A stretch of DNA of 64,000 nucleotides, taken from assembly GCF_004322775.1 (NCBI RefSeq), contig NZ_CP036403.1:2294001-2358000 (forward strand), written 5' to 3'. Shown one piece after another: positions 44,007-54,589 of this stretch. Position 1 is the first letter of the stretch, and each line of letters opens with the position of its first letter. The position numbers were made by a program, and so were the translations under genes. The stretch is from Ornithinimicrobium sufpigmenti. GTDB taxonomy: Bacteria; Actinomycetota; Actinomycetes; Actinomycetales; Dermatophilaceae. Under the pieces are notes generated by a model that was not told the DNA's origin, did not search any database, and saw only the letters and a program-made list of their open reading frames with translations.

Positions 44007-44762
44007 CTAGAACCCGGTCGCGTGGTAGCCGCCGTCGACGTGCACGATCTCGCCGGTGGTGGCGGGGAACCAGTCCGACAGCAGCGCCACGCAGGCCTGC
44101 GCGGCCGGCACCGGGTCCTTGACGTCCCAGCCCAGCGGAGAGTGCTCGCCCCACTTGGCGAACTGCTCGAAGTCCGGGATCGACTTAGCCGCGGTGGTCG
44201 CGATCGGGCCGGCCGAGACCAGGTTCGAGCGGATACCCCGGGGCCCGAGATCGCGGGCCAGGTAGCGGCTGGTCGCCTCGAAGGCGGCCTTGGACACGCC
44301 CATCCAGTCATAGACCGGCCAGGCGTACTGCGCGTCGAAGGTCAGCCCCACGATCGAGCCGCCCTCCCCCATCCGCGGCAGCGCGGCGGCGGCCAGCGAC
44401 TTCAGCGAGTACGCGCTCACCTGCACGGCCGTCGCGACGTCCGGCCAGGTGGCGTTCATAAAGTCGAACGCACCTTTGGGGGCGAACCCGATCGAGTGCA
44501 GCACACCGTCCAGGTGGTCCACGTGCTCGCCGAGCCGGTCGGCGAGGGTGGCCAGGTGCTCGTCGTCGGTGACGTCGAGCTCGATGACCGGGGCCGGCTG
44601 CGGCAGACGCTTGGCGATGGTCTGGGTGATCCGGAAGGTACGCCCGAAGGAGGTGAGCACCACCTGGGCACCCTGCTCCTGGGCCAGCCGGGCCACGTGG
44701 AAGGCGATGGAGCTGTCCATCAGGACGCCGGTGACCAGGATCTTCTTGCCGTCGAGGAGCAT
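44007..44762 (-). CDS. fabI: Enoyl-ACP reductase (InhA type)
   Basis: 251 residues from ATG at 44762 (GTG six bases earlier is in frame). LLDGKKILVTGVLMDSSIAFHVA is the FabI/InhA nucleotide loop; SIGFAPKGAF, and YDWMGVSKAAFE with Tyr-x6-Lys are the active site; SAGPIATTAAKSI is the substrate loop. It completes each cycle of type II fatty acid synthesis. It lies directly downstream of fabG, in the mabA-inhA order, with 24 bases between them. Confidence 0.95.
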   Translation of the reverse strand: MLLDGKKILVTGVLMDSSIAFHVARLAQEQGAQVVLTSFGRTFRITQTIAKRLPQPAPVIELDVTDDEHLATLADRLGEHVDHLDGVLHSIGFAPKGAFDFMNATWPDVATAVQVSAYSLKSLAAAALPRMGEGGSIVGLTFDAQYAWPVYDWMGVSKAAFEATSRYLARDLGPRGIRSNLVSAGPIATTAAKSIPDFEQFAKWGEHSPLGWDVKDPVPAAQACVALLSDWFPATTGEIVHVDGGYHATGF

Positions 44763-44786
44763 GAGCACAGACTCTAGTGGCTCAGG

Positions 44787-46076
<1,290 letters not shown>

Positions 46077-46080
<4 letters not shown>

Positions 46081-46301
46081 CGGCCAGGGCGGAGGAGCAC
46101 CTGGTCTGCAGCGCGAAGGGGTGCCGGGCCACCGCCACGCGGGGCGTGGTCTGGCGCAACCCCAGGCTGCACACCCCCGAACGGCGCAAGGTGTGGCTGG
46201 CCTGCCCGGACCACGAGCGGCACCTGGCCGAGTTCGTCCAGCTGCGGGGCTTCCTGCTCGAGGTGGTCGACGTCGACGAGCTCGGGGCGGGTGACGGCTG
46301 A
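46077..46301 (+). CDS. Small zinc-binding-like conserved protein
   Basis: 74 residues, GTG start. CSAKGC (near 11) and CPDH (near 43) give a C-x4-C ... C-x2-H pattern, a plausible zinc site. RRKVWLACPDHERHLAEFV is conserved in actinobacterial relatives next to SURF1. Role unknown. Confidence 0.75.
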
Positions 46302-46303
46302 GC

Positions 46304-47110
46304 GTGTGGACCGTCCTGCGGCAGCCGCGCTGGCTGCTCTATCTCGTGCTGGCCGTGGTCTTCGGGGTGATCACGGCCATGCTGGGTGCCTGGCAGTGGG
46401 ACCGGCACCAGTCCCGGGTCGAGCGTCGCGATGTCATCGAGGCCAACTACTTCGGTGAGCCTCAACCCCTGGTCGAGGTCCTTCCCCGCGGGCAACAGCT
46501 GCCGGCTGGGGACGAGTGGAGCCGGGTGACGGTGAGCGGCACCTACGACGCCGACGGCCAGCACCTGGTGCGCAACCGCCCCCACCAGCGGGTGTACGGC
46601 TACGAGGTCCTCGTGCCCCTGGTGCTGGATGATGGCCAGGTCCTGGTCGTGGACCGGGGCTGGGTCCAGAACGCCCCGACGGCCAGCGAGCTGCCGGACG
46701 TCCCGGCGCCCCCTCGAGGTCAGGTCCAGGTCCAGGGTTGGCTGCGGCCGAGCGAACCCGACCTCGGCCGCGATCTGCCGGCCGGCCAGCTGGCCTCCAT
46801 CGACCTCCCCCGCATGTCCGAGATGGTGAACGCCCCCGTGGTGGGTGCCTACCTCGTGCTGGAGTCCGAGTCGCCTGCCCCGCCGGCACGCCCTGCCCCC
46901 CTGGACCCGCCCGACACGGGGTTGCGCTCCCACTTCGCCTACGCCCTGCAGTGGTGGCTGACCGTCCCCGTCGGCCTCATCCTCGTCCTGGTCATGGCTC
47001 GCCGCGAGGCCGAGGAGCAGTCCGGCGAGGCCCCCGCCCGCTCCGCCCCGGCACGTCCCAAGAAGGTCCGCATCTGGGACGAGGAAGACTACGACGAGGA
47101 AGACGACTAA
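46304..47110 (+). CDS. SURF1-family cytochrome oxidase assembly protein
   Basis: 268 residues, GTG start 2 bases after the upstream gene. Two transmembrane helices at the ends (about 10-30, 216-236) bracket an extracytoplasmic domain with GAWQWDRHQSR, VSGTYD and VDRGWVQN, SURF1 hallmarks. It helps insert heme a into cytochrome c oxidase. The C-terminus is acidic (EEDYDEEDD). Confidence 0.9.
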   Translation: MWTVLRQPRWLLYLVLAVVFGVITAMLGAWQWDRHQSRVERRDVIEANYFGEPQPLVEVLPRGQQLPAGDEWSRVTVSGTYDADGQHLVRNRPHQRVYGYEVLVPLVLDDGQVLVVDRGWVQNAPTASELPDVPAPPRGQVQVQGWLRPSEPDLGRDLPAGQLASIDLPRMSEMVNAPVVGAYLVLESESPAPPARPAPLDPPDTGLRSHFAYALQWWLTVPVGLILVLVMARREAEEQSGEAPARSAPARPKKVRIWDEEDYDEEDD

Positions 47111-47129
47111 GTCCTCCAAGCCCTCGCCG

Positions 47130-47261
47130 GACCCACAGAGCACGCCAAAGGGCCCAACAGAACACGTCACAAGGCCCCACAGGACACGTCAGAAGGCCTC
47201 ACCGAGCACGCCAGAAGGCCCGACGGGACACGCCACAAGGCCGCACCGAGCACGCCGCGAC
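47130..47261 (+). repeat. Six 22-bp imperfect tandem repeats
   Basis: Six adjacent units of exactly 22 bases, phase kept throughout (47130, 47152, 47174, 47196, 47218, 47240), consensus GCCCCACNGNRCACGYCANAAG. It fills the gap between SURF1 and the SDR gene. No protein or hairpin array is evident. Confidence 0.9.
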
Positions 47262-47294
47262 CGGCGCCACCGGCCGATATGGGAACGTGACCAC

Positions 47295-48062
47295 ATGGAT
47301 CTCGGACTCGCAGGACGCGCCTACCTCGTCACCGGAGCCTCCCGCGGGCTCGGTCATGCCACCGCCCGGGCGCTCGTGCGGGACGGAGCGCACGTCGTCA
47401 TCACCGGCCGGGACCAGGCGTCGGTCACCGAGGCCGCGCGCGCTCTGAGCGAGCTCGGCCCGGGCCGAGCTCTGGGTGTCGCGGCGGACCAGGCCGACCC
47501 CGACGCGGCGGCGGAGCTGCTCGCACGGACCCGGGCGGAGTTCGGCCGGGTCGACGGCGTCGTCATCAGCGTCGGCGGGCCGCCTGCCGGGTCGGCCACG
47601 ACGGTCACCGACGACCAGTGGCGCGCCGCCTTCGAGAGCGTCTTCCTGGGGGCGGTCCGTCTGGCACGCACCGCCCTGGTGGAGGCCACTGACCCGATCG
47701 CGGTGACCCTCGTCCTGTCCTCGTCCGTGCGCTCGCCGCTGTCCGGCCTGGCGATCAGCAACGGCCTGCGGCCGGGACTGGCGATGACCGCCAAGACGCT
47801 CGCCGACGAGCACGGCCCGGACGGCCACCGGGTCAACGTCGTCCTGCCGGGGCGCATCGAGACCGACCGGCTCCGTGCGCTGGACGCCACGGCGGATGAC
47901 CCCCAGGAGGCGCGCCGCCGCTCCGAGGCGACGATCCCGCTGCGCCGCTACGGCCGCCCGGACGAGTTCGGCGCCGTGACCGCGTTCGTCACCAGTCCGG
48001 CCGCGTCCTACATGACCGGTTCGGTCCTCACCGTCGACGGGGGCGCGGTCCGCTCCCTCTGA
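47295..48062 (+). CDS. SDR-family oxidoreductase with atypical active site
   Basis: 255 residues. VTGASRGLGHATARA is the NAD(P) loop and LSSSVRSP holds the expected Ser. By alignment the usual Tyr-x3-Lys reads SNGLR (Ser and Arg). C-terminal GRPDEFGAVTAFVTSPAASYMTGS is standard for FabG-like SDRs. It resembles the subgroup with a SN-x2-R motif. The substrate is unknown. Starts 33 bases after the tandem repeats. Confidence 0.85.
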   Translation: MDLGLAGRAYLVTGASRGLGHATARALVRDGAHVVITGRDQASVTEAARALSELGPGRALGVAADQADPDAAAELLARTRAEFGRVDGVVISVGGPPAGSATTVTDDQWRAAFESVFLGAVRLARTALVEATDPIAVTLVLSSSVRSPLSGLAISNGLRPGLAMTAKTLADEHGPDGHRVNVVLPGRIETDRLRALDATADDPQEARRRSEATIPLRRYGRPDEFGAVTAFVTSPAASYMTGSVLTVDGGAVRSL

Positions 48063-48129
48063 GCCGGGCTCCGACACGGACCAGGTGGCAGCCGGTCCGG
48101 CGGCGGCCCGCCCCGTCCGACCGACGCCG

Positions 48130-50013
48130 CTACCCGCCGTCGACCGCCGGTGCCACGCCGAACTGGGTGCGGTGCAGGGCGGCATACAGCCCGCCGAGGG
48201 CCAGCAGCTCGGGGTGCGTGCCCTGCTCGACGATGCGGCCGCGCTCGAGCACCAGGATCAGGTCGGCGTCGCGGACCGTGGAGAGCCGGTGGGCGATCAC
48301 CAGGGACGTGCGCCCGTGGAGGGCCTCGTCGAGAGCGAGCTGAACCGCCGCCTCCGACTCGCTGTCCAGATGGGCGGTGGCCTCGTCCAGGACGACCACC
48401 GCAGGTGACTTCAGCAGCAGCCGCGCGATCGCCAGGCGCTGCTTCTCGCCCCCGGAGAGCCGGTGGCCCCGGTCGCCGACCACGGTGTCCAGCCCGTCGG
48501 GCAGGCGCCGGACCAGGTCGGCAATCTGGGCGCCCTCCAGGGCGGCCCACACCTCCTCCTCGGTGGCCTCGGGCCGGGCATAGAGCAGGTTGGCCCGCAC
48601 GCTGTCGTTGAACATGTGCGCCTCCTGCGTCACCACCCCGACGGTCTCCCGCAGTGAGGAGAAGGAAGCGGTCCGCAGGTCCACGTCACCGATGCGCACC
48701 GTCCCCGAGGTCGGGTCGTAGAGCCGGGAGACCAGCGCGGTCAGCGTGGTCTTGCCCGCCCCCGACGGCCCCACCAGCGCCACCATCGACCCGGCCGGGA
48801 CCTGGGCCGTGATGCCGGTGAGCACGGGGCCACCGTCGGCGGTCTCCCCACCCTCCGGGCGGTGCTCCAGCGAGGCCAGCGAGACCTCGTCGGAGGCCGG
48901 GTAGGCGAAGTCGACGTCCTCGAGGGTCACCCCCACCGGCCCGGACGGGATGTCGACGGGCTCGTCGGCCTCGCGGACGAGCGGCTGGAGGTCGAGCACC
49001 TCGAAGATCCGCTCGAAGCTGACGATCGCCGTCATGATGTCGACGCGCACATTCGACAGGGCGGTGAGCGGGGCGTAGAGCTGGGCCAGCAGCGCCGCCA
49101 TCGCCACCAGGGTGCCGGTGGTCAGCTCCCCCGCGATCGCCATCAGCCCGCCCATCCCGTAGACCAGCGCGGTGGCCAAGGACGCGACCAGCCCCAGGCC
49201 GGCCAGGAAGATCACCCGGTTGACCGCGATGGCCACCCCGGCGTCGCGCACCCCGCGGGCGCGCTCGGCATACTCCTGCTCCTCCTGGCGCGGACGGCCG
49301 AAGAGCCGCACCAGCAGCGCCCCCGCGACGTTGAACCGCTCGGTCATCCGGGTCTGCATGTCGGCGTTGAGGACCATCTGGCGCCGGGTCAGCGCCGACA
49401 GCCGGGCGCCCATGAGCCGGGCCGGCACCAGGAACAGCGGCAGCAGCAGCAGCGCCAGCACGGTGATCTGCCAGCTCATCGACAGCAGCGCCACGACGAT
49501 GAAGACCATCGTGACCACGTTGCCCAGGAGCCCGGAGAGCACCGAGGTGAACGCCGCCTGGGCCCCGATGACGTCGGAGTTCAGGCGGGAGACCAGCGCA
49601 CCGGTCTGGGCCCGGGTGAAGAACGCCACCGGTTGGCGCAGCACGTGCGCGAAGACCTCGCGCCGCAGGTCGAGGATCAGCCCTTCCCCGATGCGCGAGC
49701 TGACCCATCGGGTCACGACCGTGGTCACCGCCCCGACGAAGGCCAGCCCGGCCACCACCAGGCCCCAGCGGATGACGACGCCCCGCTCCCCCAGCTCCAC
49801 ACCGTCGTCGATGATCCGCTGCAGCAGCAGGGGCACCGCCACCGCGACCACCCCGCCCAGCACGGCGAGGAACAGGTAGGCCACCACCTCGGGCACGAAC
49901 GGCCGACCGTATGCGGCCACCCGCCGGGCGGTCTCCCGGCCCACCTTGTGCGAGCGCACGCTGGGGTCCTTGGTGAAGCTGTGGATCCCGCCCCGGACAC
50001 CGGGCATCGTCAT
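48130..50013 (-). CDS. ABC exporter, fused membrane and ATPase domains
   Basis: 627 residues. Six transmembrane helices (about 40-330) are followed by an NBD with VALVGPSGAGKTTLT, RLSGGEKQRLAIARLL and VVLDEATAHLD, and H-loop IAHRLSTV. Half-transporter of the MsbA/LmrA type; it would act as a homodimer. Exports lipids or drugs; substrate unknown. It ends 23 bases downstream of the ABC-F gene, so they may be co-transcribed. Confidence 0.92.
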   Translation of the reverse strand: MTMPGVRGGIHSFTKDPSVRSHKVGRETARRVAAYGRPFVPEVVAYLFLAVLGGVVAVAVPLLLQRIIDDGVELGERGVVIRWGLVVAGLAFVGAVTTVVTRWVSSRIGEGLILDLRREVFAHVLRQPVAFFTRAQTGALVSRLNSDVIGAQAAFTSVLSGLLGNVVTMVFIVVALLSMSWQITVLALLLLPLFLVPARLMGARLSALTRRQMVLNADMQTRMTERFNVAGALLVRLFGRPRQEEQEYAERARGVRDAGVAIAVNRVIFLAGLGLVASLATALVYGMGGLMAIAGELTTGTLVAMAALLAQLYAPLTALSNVRVDIMTAIVSFERIFEVLDLQPLVREADEPVDIPSGPVGVTLEDVDFAYPASDEVSLASLEHRPEGGETADGGPVLTGITAQVPAGSMVALVGPSGAGKTTLTALVSRLYDPTSGTVRIGDVDLRTASFSSLRETVGVVTQEAHMFNDSVRANLLYARPEATEEEVWAALEGAQIADLVRRLPDGLDTVVGDRGHRLSGGEKQRLAIARLLLKSPAVVVLDEATAHLDSESEAAVQLALDEALHGRTSLVIAHRLSTVRDADLILVLERGRIVEQGTHPELLALGGLYAALHRTQFGVAPAVDGG

Positions 50014-50035
50014 GTCAGCTCCTCACTGCGGCGGC

Positions 50036-51634
50036 TCAGGCGAGCGCGATCAGGTCCTCGTAGTCCCGTCCCCAGAGGTCCTCCACACCGTCCGGCAGCA
50101 GCAGGACACGCTCGGGCTCCAGGGCCTGCACGGCACCCTCGTCGTGGCTGACGAGGACGACCGCACCCTCGTAGGAGCGCAGGGCGGCCAGGACTTCTTC
50201 CCGGGAGGCCGGGTCCAGGTTGTTCGTCGGCTCGTCGAGCAGCAGCACATTGGCCGCGGAGACGACCAGGATGGCCAGCGCCAGCCGCGTCTTCTCCCCG
50301 CCCGAGAGCACCCCGGCGGGCTTGTCGACGTCGTCGCCGGAGAAGAGGAAGGAGCCCAGCACCTTGCGGGTGTCGGTCTCGTCCAGGTCAGGCGCGGCGG
50401 ACTTCATGTTCTCCAGCACCGAGCGGGTGACGTCGAGGGTCTCGTGCTCCTGGGCGTAGTAGCCGAGCTTGAGACCGTGCCCCGGCAGAACCGCCCCGGT
50501 GTCGGGCTGGTCGATGCCGGCCAGCAGCCGCAGCAGCGTGGTCTTGCCGGCACCGTTGAGGCCGAGCACGACCACCTTGGAGCCACGGTCGATGGCCAGG
50601 TCGACGTCGGTGAAGATCTCCAGGGAGCCGTAGGAGCGGGAGAGCCCCTCCGCCATGAGCGGCGTCTTCCCGCAGGGGGCCGGGGTCGGGAAGCGGAGCT
50701 TGGCCACCTTGTCGCTCTGCCGCTCCCCCTCCAGCCCGGCCAGCATCCGCTCGGCCCGGCGGGCCATGTTCTGCGCAGCCACGGCCTTGGTCGCCTTGGC
50801 GCGCATCTTGTCGGCCTGCACCATCAGCGCGGCGGCCTTCTTCTCGGTGTTGGCCCGCTCGCGGTGCCGTCGCCGCTCGTCCGCCTCGCGCTGGGCCAGG
50901 TAGTTCTTCCAGCCCATGTTGTAGACGTCCATCACCTGACGGTTGGCGTCGAGGTAGAAGACCTTGTTCACCACCTGGTCGATCAGGGCCACGTCGTGGG
51001 AGATGACCATCAGGCCGCCGCTGTAGGTCTTCAGGTGGTCCCGCAGCCAGACGACCGAGTCGGCGTCCAGGTGGTTGGTCGGCTCGTCGAGCAGCAGCGT
51101 CTCCGCGCCGGAGAACAGGATGCGGGCCAGCTCGATCCGCCGACGCTGACCGCCGGAGAGGGTGTTGAGCGGCTGGCCCAGCACCCGGTCCGGCAGCCCC
51201 AGGCTGGAGGCGATGGAGGCGGCCTCGCTCTCCGCGGCATACCCGCCGCGGCTGGTGAACTCCGCCTCCAGGCGCGAGTACCGCCGCATCGCCTTCTCCC
51301 GCGCCTCGCCGTCGGCCTGCCCCATCGCCTCCTCGGCGGCACGCATCCCGCGGATCACCTCGTCCAGCCCCCGGGCGGACAGGATTCGGTCGCGTCCCAG
51401 CACCTCCAGGTCGCCGGTGCGCGGGTCCTGCGGCAGGTAACCGATCTCCCCGGTCCGGCTGATCGTGCCGGCGGCGGGCTGGCCGTCCCCGGCGAGGATC
51501 TTGGTCAACGTCGTCTTGCCGGCACCGTTGCGCCCGACCAGGCCCACCCGGTCGCCCGGGCCCACCCGGAAGGTCACGTCCTCCATGAGCAGGCGGGAGC
51601 CCACGCGGATCTCGACGCCGGCGGCGGTGATCAC
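50036..51634 (-). CDS. ABC-F family ATPase, housekeeping type
   Basis: 532 residues, two ABC domains: [38 protein letters not shown] and LGLNGAGKTTLLRLL, LSGGEKTRLALA, LLDEPTNNLD. The linker is Lys/Arg-rich (RRRHRERANTEKKAAALM). It resembles Uup/YdiF-type ABC-Fs that act on stalled ribosomes. Unlike the ABC-F gene at 6.6 kb there is no attenuator leader. Confidence 0.9.
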   Translation of the reverse strand: MITAAGVEIRVGSRLLMEDVTFRVGPGDRVGLVGRNGAGKTTLTKILAGDGQPAAGTISRTGEIGYLPQDPRTGDLEVLGRDRILSARGLDEVIRGMRAAEEAMGQADGEAREKAMRRYSRLEAEFTSRGGYAAESEAASIASSLGLPDRVLGQPLNTLSGGQRRRIELARILFSGAETLLLDEPTNHLDADSVVWLRDHLKTYSGGLMVISHDVALIDQVVNKVFYLDANRQVMDVYNMGWKNYLAQREADERRRHRERANTEKKAAALMVQADKMRAKATKAVAAQNMARRAERMLAGLEGERQSDKVAKLRFPTPAPCGKTPLMAEGLSRSYGSLEIFTDVDLAIDRGSKVVVLGLNGAGKTTLLRLLAGIDQPDTGAVLPGHGLKLGYYAQEHETLDVTRSVLENMKSAAPDLDETDTRKVLGSFLFSGDDVDKPAGVLSGGEKTRLALAILVVSAANVLLLDEPTNNLDPASREEVLAALRSYEGAVVLVSHDEGAVQALEPERVLLLPDGVEDLWGRDYEDLIALA

Positions 51635-51802
51635 GAGCGGTCTCCTTCGGGGGCAGCTTCTTGGGGCAGCGGGCAGCCTGGTGCGGCGGCGAGGGGGGTA
51701 TGTGGTGCGCCCGGCTCGACACGGCGGCCGGGCAGGCAGATGACTAGTCTACGCGCTAGACGTCTGGTCTCCCGACCGGCACCGACCAGCGGAGGACCCT
51801 CG

Positions 51803-52735
51803 ATGACCTTCCGGGAGAACGCCAACATCAGCGGTGGCCGGGCCCGCCGTGGGGGCGGCGGCCGTGGTGGTCGGGGTGGTCGGGGTGGTCCTGTTCGTCG
51901 TGGCGGCGGCCGAGCTGGCGGTCGTGGGGGTGGGGTGGCCGTCGGCGGCGGCGTCGGCGCGCTGCTCCTGGCCGTGATCGTGCTCCTCTTCGGCGGTGAC
52001 CCTGGGGACGTGCTGGGCGGCGGTGGTCAGCAGCAGGTGTCCACCAACGCCCAGGAGGTCGACCTCGCGCAGTGCCGGACCGGCGCGGACGCGAACGAGT
52101 TCGTCGACTGCCGGATGAAGGGCGGGATGGCCTCCCTGGAGAACTACTGGACCCGCGCGTCCCCGGACACCCCGCCGGCGACGGCGATCCTGTTCACCGG
52201 GCAGGTCGATACCCAGTGCGGGGCGGCCAGCAGTGCCGTCGGGCCGTTCTACTGCCCGCTGGACCGGCAGATCTACCTCGACACCAGCTTCTTCAACCAG
52301 CTGCAGGGACAGCTGGGTGCCCGGGGCGGCTCGCTCGGTGAGCTCTACGTCCTGGGGCACGAGTACGGCCACCACATCCAGAACTACACCGGTGCCCTCC
52401 AGGCCTCGCAGCAGTCGCGGTCGGGGCCGGAGTCCGGCGCAGTCCGGGTCGAGCTGCAGGCCGACTGCTTCGCCGGTGCCTGGCTGGGTGAGGTCTCCCG
52501 CGGCCAGGACGCCCTGCTGGAGCCGCCCACGGAGGAGCAGATCCGTTCAGCCCTGTCGGCCGCCGCAGCTGTCGGGGACGACTCGATCCAGGAGCGGGTG
52601 CAGGGGCAGGTCACCCCGCACACGTGGACCCACGGCTCCTCCGAGCAGCGGACGGGCTGGTTCATGCGCGGCTACCAGAGCGCCGACCCGAACCAGTGCG
52701 ACGTGCTCAACGCGGGCAGCGTCGAGGACTACTGA
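51803..52735 (+). CDS. Neutral zinc metallopeptidase (YpfJ/KPN_02809 family)
   Basis: 310 residues from ATG at 51803, GGAGG 8 bases upstream; the longer frame is non-coding upstream. A Gly/Arg-rich N-terminus (12-47) precedes one transmembrane helix. The catalytic motif is LGHEYGHH (HExxH) and the third ligand lies in LQADCFAGAW. Family proteases are membrane-anchored with the domain outside. Confidence 0.9.
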   Translation: MTFRENANISGGRARRGGGGRGGRGGRGGPVRRGGGRAGGRGGGVAVGGGVGALLLAVIVLLFGGDPGDVLGGGGQQQVSTNAQEVDLAQCRTGADANEFVDCRMKGGMASLENYWTRASPDTPPATAILFTGQVDTQCGAASSAVGPFYCPLDRQIYLDTSFFNQLQGQLGARGGSLGELYVLGHEYGHHIQNYTGALQASQQSRSGPESGAVRVELQADCFAGAWLGEVSRGQDALLEPPTEEQIRSALSAAAAVGDDSIQERVQGQVTPHTWTHGSSEQRTGWFMRGYQSADPNQCDVLNAGSVEDY

Positions 52736-52928
52736 GGCGACGACCCCAGCACGACCGGAGCGACGACCGAAGCGACTGCTGCCGAGTGTGACGCACCTCA
52801 TACCAAACGTGGGGAATGGGGATCCATAAGCACAGGTTGCTCACAGTCGTGCCGTCCCCGCGGCACCCGGGGGCACCCACCATCACGCAGGATCCCCGGT
52901 CGTCCCTGTTCGCGAAAGGCTCGTCCTC

Positions 52929-54389
52929 GTGCTTGCTCGTCTTCCTCGGGTGTCCTTCGGCACCCAGGTCCTGATCGGCCTGGTGCTCGGCATCGTGCTG
53001 GGCCTGGTCGCCCGGGCCAGCGGCGCCAGCGCCGACAACCCGACCTGGCTCTCGGAGACCATGCGGATCATCGGGTCCTCGTTCGTCACCCTGCTGCGCA
53101 CCATCGTGCCCCCGCTGGTCTTCCTGGCCATCGTCTCCTCGATCGCCAACCTGCAGCAGGTCGCCAACGCCGCCCGGCTCGCCTGGCAGACCCTGGTCTG
53201 GTTCGCGATCACCGCCCTGGCCTCGGTCGTCATCGGCATCACCGTCGGCCTGCTCCTGGACCCGGCCCGCGGCGCAGGTGTCACCGCGGCCGACGCGGCC
53301 GAGCCCGGCCGCACCGGCGGCTGGCTGGACTTCCTCACCGGCATCATCCCGGCCAACATGCTCGGGCTGGGCGCCAGCGCCGGCCAGGACGACTCGATCT
53401 CGCTGTCCTTCAACGTCCTGCAGATCCTCGTCGTGGCGATCGCCGTCGGCGTCGCTGTGGTGAAGGTCGGCAAGGAGGCCGAGCCCTTCCTCAACTTCAC
53501 CCGGTCCGCGCTCGCCGTGGTCCAGAAGGTCCTGTGGTGGATCATCCGGCTCGCGCCGCTGGCCACCGTCGGTCTGCTCGGCAACGCGATCGTCGCCTAC
53601 GGCTGGGACACCATCGGCTCGCTCGGCCGGTTCACCCTGGCCGTCTACGTCGGCCTGCTGCTGGTCATCGGCGTGCTCTACCCGCTGGTGCTGCGCTTCA
53701 ACGGCCTGTCGGTGCGGCAGTTCTTCTCCGGCGCCTGGCCGGCCATCCAGCTCGGCTTCGTCTCCCGCTCCTCGATCGGCACCATGCCGGTCACCCAGGC
53801 GGTCACCGAGCGCAATCTCGGCGTGCCCCGCGCCTACTCCTCCTTCGCCGTGCCGCTGGGCGCCACGACGAAGATGGACGGCTGCGCGGCTATCTACCCG
53901 GCGATCGCCGCGATCTTCGTGGCCGAGTTCTTCGGGATGCAGCTGGGCCTGACCGAGTACCTGCTCATCGCCTTCGTCGCGGTGATCGGCTCGGCCGCCA
54001 CCGCCGGTGTGACCGGCGCGACAGTCATGCTCACCCTGACCCTGTCGACCCTCGGGCTGCCTCTGGAGGGCGTGGGTCTGCTGCTCGCCGTCGACCCGAT
54101 CCTGGACATGGGCCGCACCGCCACCAACGTGGCCGGCCAGTCCCTGGTCGCCGCGGTCGTGGCCAAGCGGGAGGGCATCCTCGACCAGGACGCGTATGAC
54201 GCGCCTCGCCGCGGTCTGCCCTGGGCCACCGAGGCTCCCGCGGAGGACCAGGCCGACCACCACCTCGAGCCGGTCACCGTGGGCGCCACCCAGGGCCAGG
54301 TGGCGGAAGCGTCCGACGAGGCCCCTCACCCCCAGGACGGCCGCTCCGGCGCGCGCACCTCGGCGGAGACGGACACCACGCAGCGCTGA
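52929..54389 (+). CDS. Dicarboxylate/amino-acid:cation symporter (DAACS family)
   Basis: 486 residues. Eight helices plus two hairpins; SRSSIGTMPVTQ is the first substrate-binding hairpin, PLGATTKMDGCAA the ion site and AVDPILDMGRTATNVAGQ the second hairpin, all DAACS motifs. Imports glutamate or C4-dicarboxylates with H+ or Na+. GTG start. The 193-base upstream gap holds no clear promoter. Confidence 0.92.
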   Translation: MLARLPRVSFGTQVLIGLVLGIVLGLVARASGASADNPTWLSETMRIIGSSFVTLLRTIVPPLVFLAIVSSIANLQQVANAARLAWQTLVWFAITALASVVIGITVGLLLDPARGAGVTAADAAEPGRTGGWLDFLTGIIPANMLGLGASAGQDDSISLSFNVLQILVVAIAVGVAVVKVGKEAEPFLNFTRSALAVVQKVLWWIIRLAPLATVGLLGNAIVAYGWDTIGSLGRFTLAVYVGLLLVIGVLYPLVLRFNGLSVRQFFSGAWPAIQLGFVSRSSIGTMPVTQAVTERNLGVPRAYSSFAVPLGATTKMDGCAAIYPAIAAIFVAEFFGMQLGLTEYLLIAFVAVIGSAATAGVTGATVMLTLTLSTLGLPLEGVGLLLAVDPILDMGRTATNVAGQSLVAAVVAKREGILDQDAYDAPRRGLPWATEAPAEDQADHHLEPVTVGATQGQVAEASDEAPHPQDGRSGARTSAETDTTQR

Positions 54390-54440
54390 CACTGCTGCCG
54401 GTCGGACGTCGTCAGGACCGCTGTCCGTCCGGCAACTGCG

Positions 54441-54476
54441 AGAAGGGCCCGGCACCACCAGGTGCCGGGCCCTTCT
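54441..54476. terminator. Intrinsic terminator after the symporter gene
   Basis: AGAAGGGCCCGGCACC pairs with its complement 54461-54476 around ACCA: a perfect 16-bp stem with TTCT at the end. Confidence 0.8.
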
Positions 54477-54589
54477 GCTGCGCCTCGCCTCGATCCGGAC
54501 CGGCCGGTCGCGCTGCAGTACGACGAACCGCGCCGACCCTTGCCGCAGGACCTACGCCCGAGGAGGATTGGCTCGCTAGCCACGCGCCG

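Noticed and set aside
47130..47261. CRISPR array
   Set aside because: Repeats are directly adjacent without spacers, only 22 bases, and no cas gene is in the window.
49946..51802. N-terminal extension of the zinc metallopeptidase frame
   Set aside because: The upstream 619 codons are the reverse of the ABC-F gene; the true start has its own ribosome site and a membrane helix follows.
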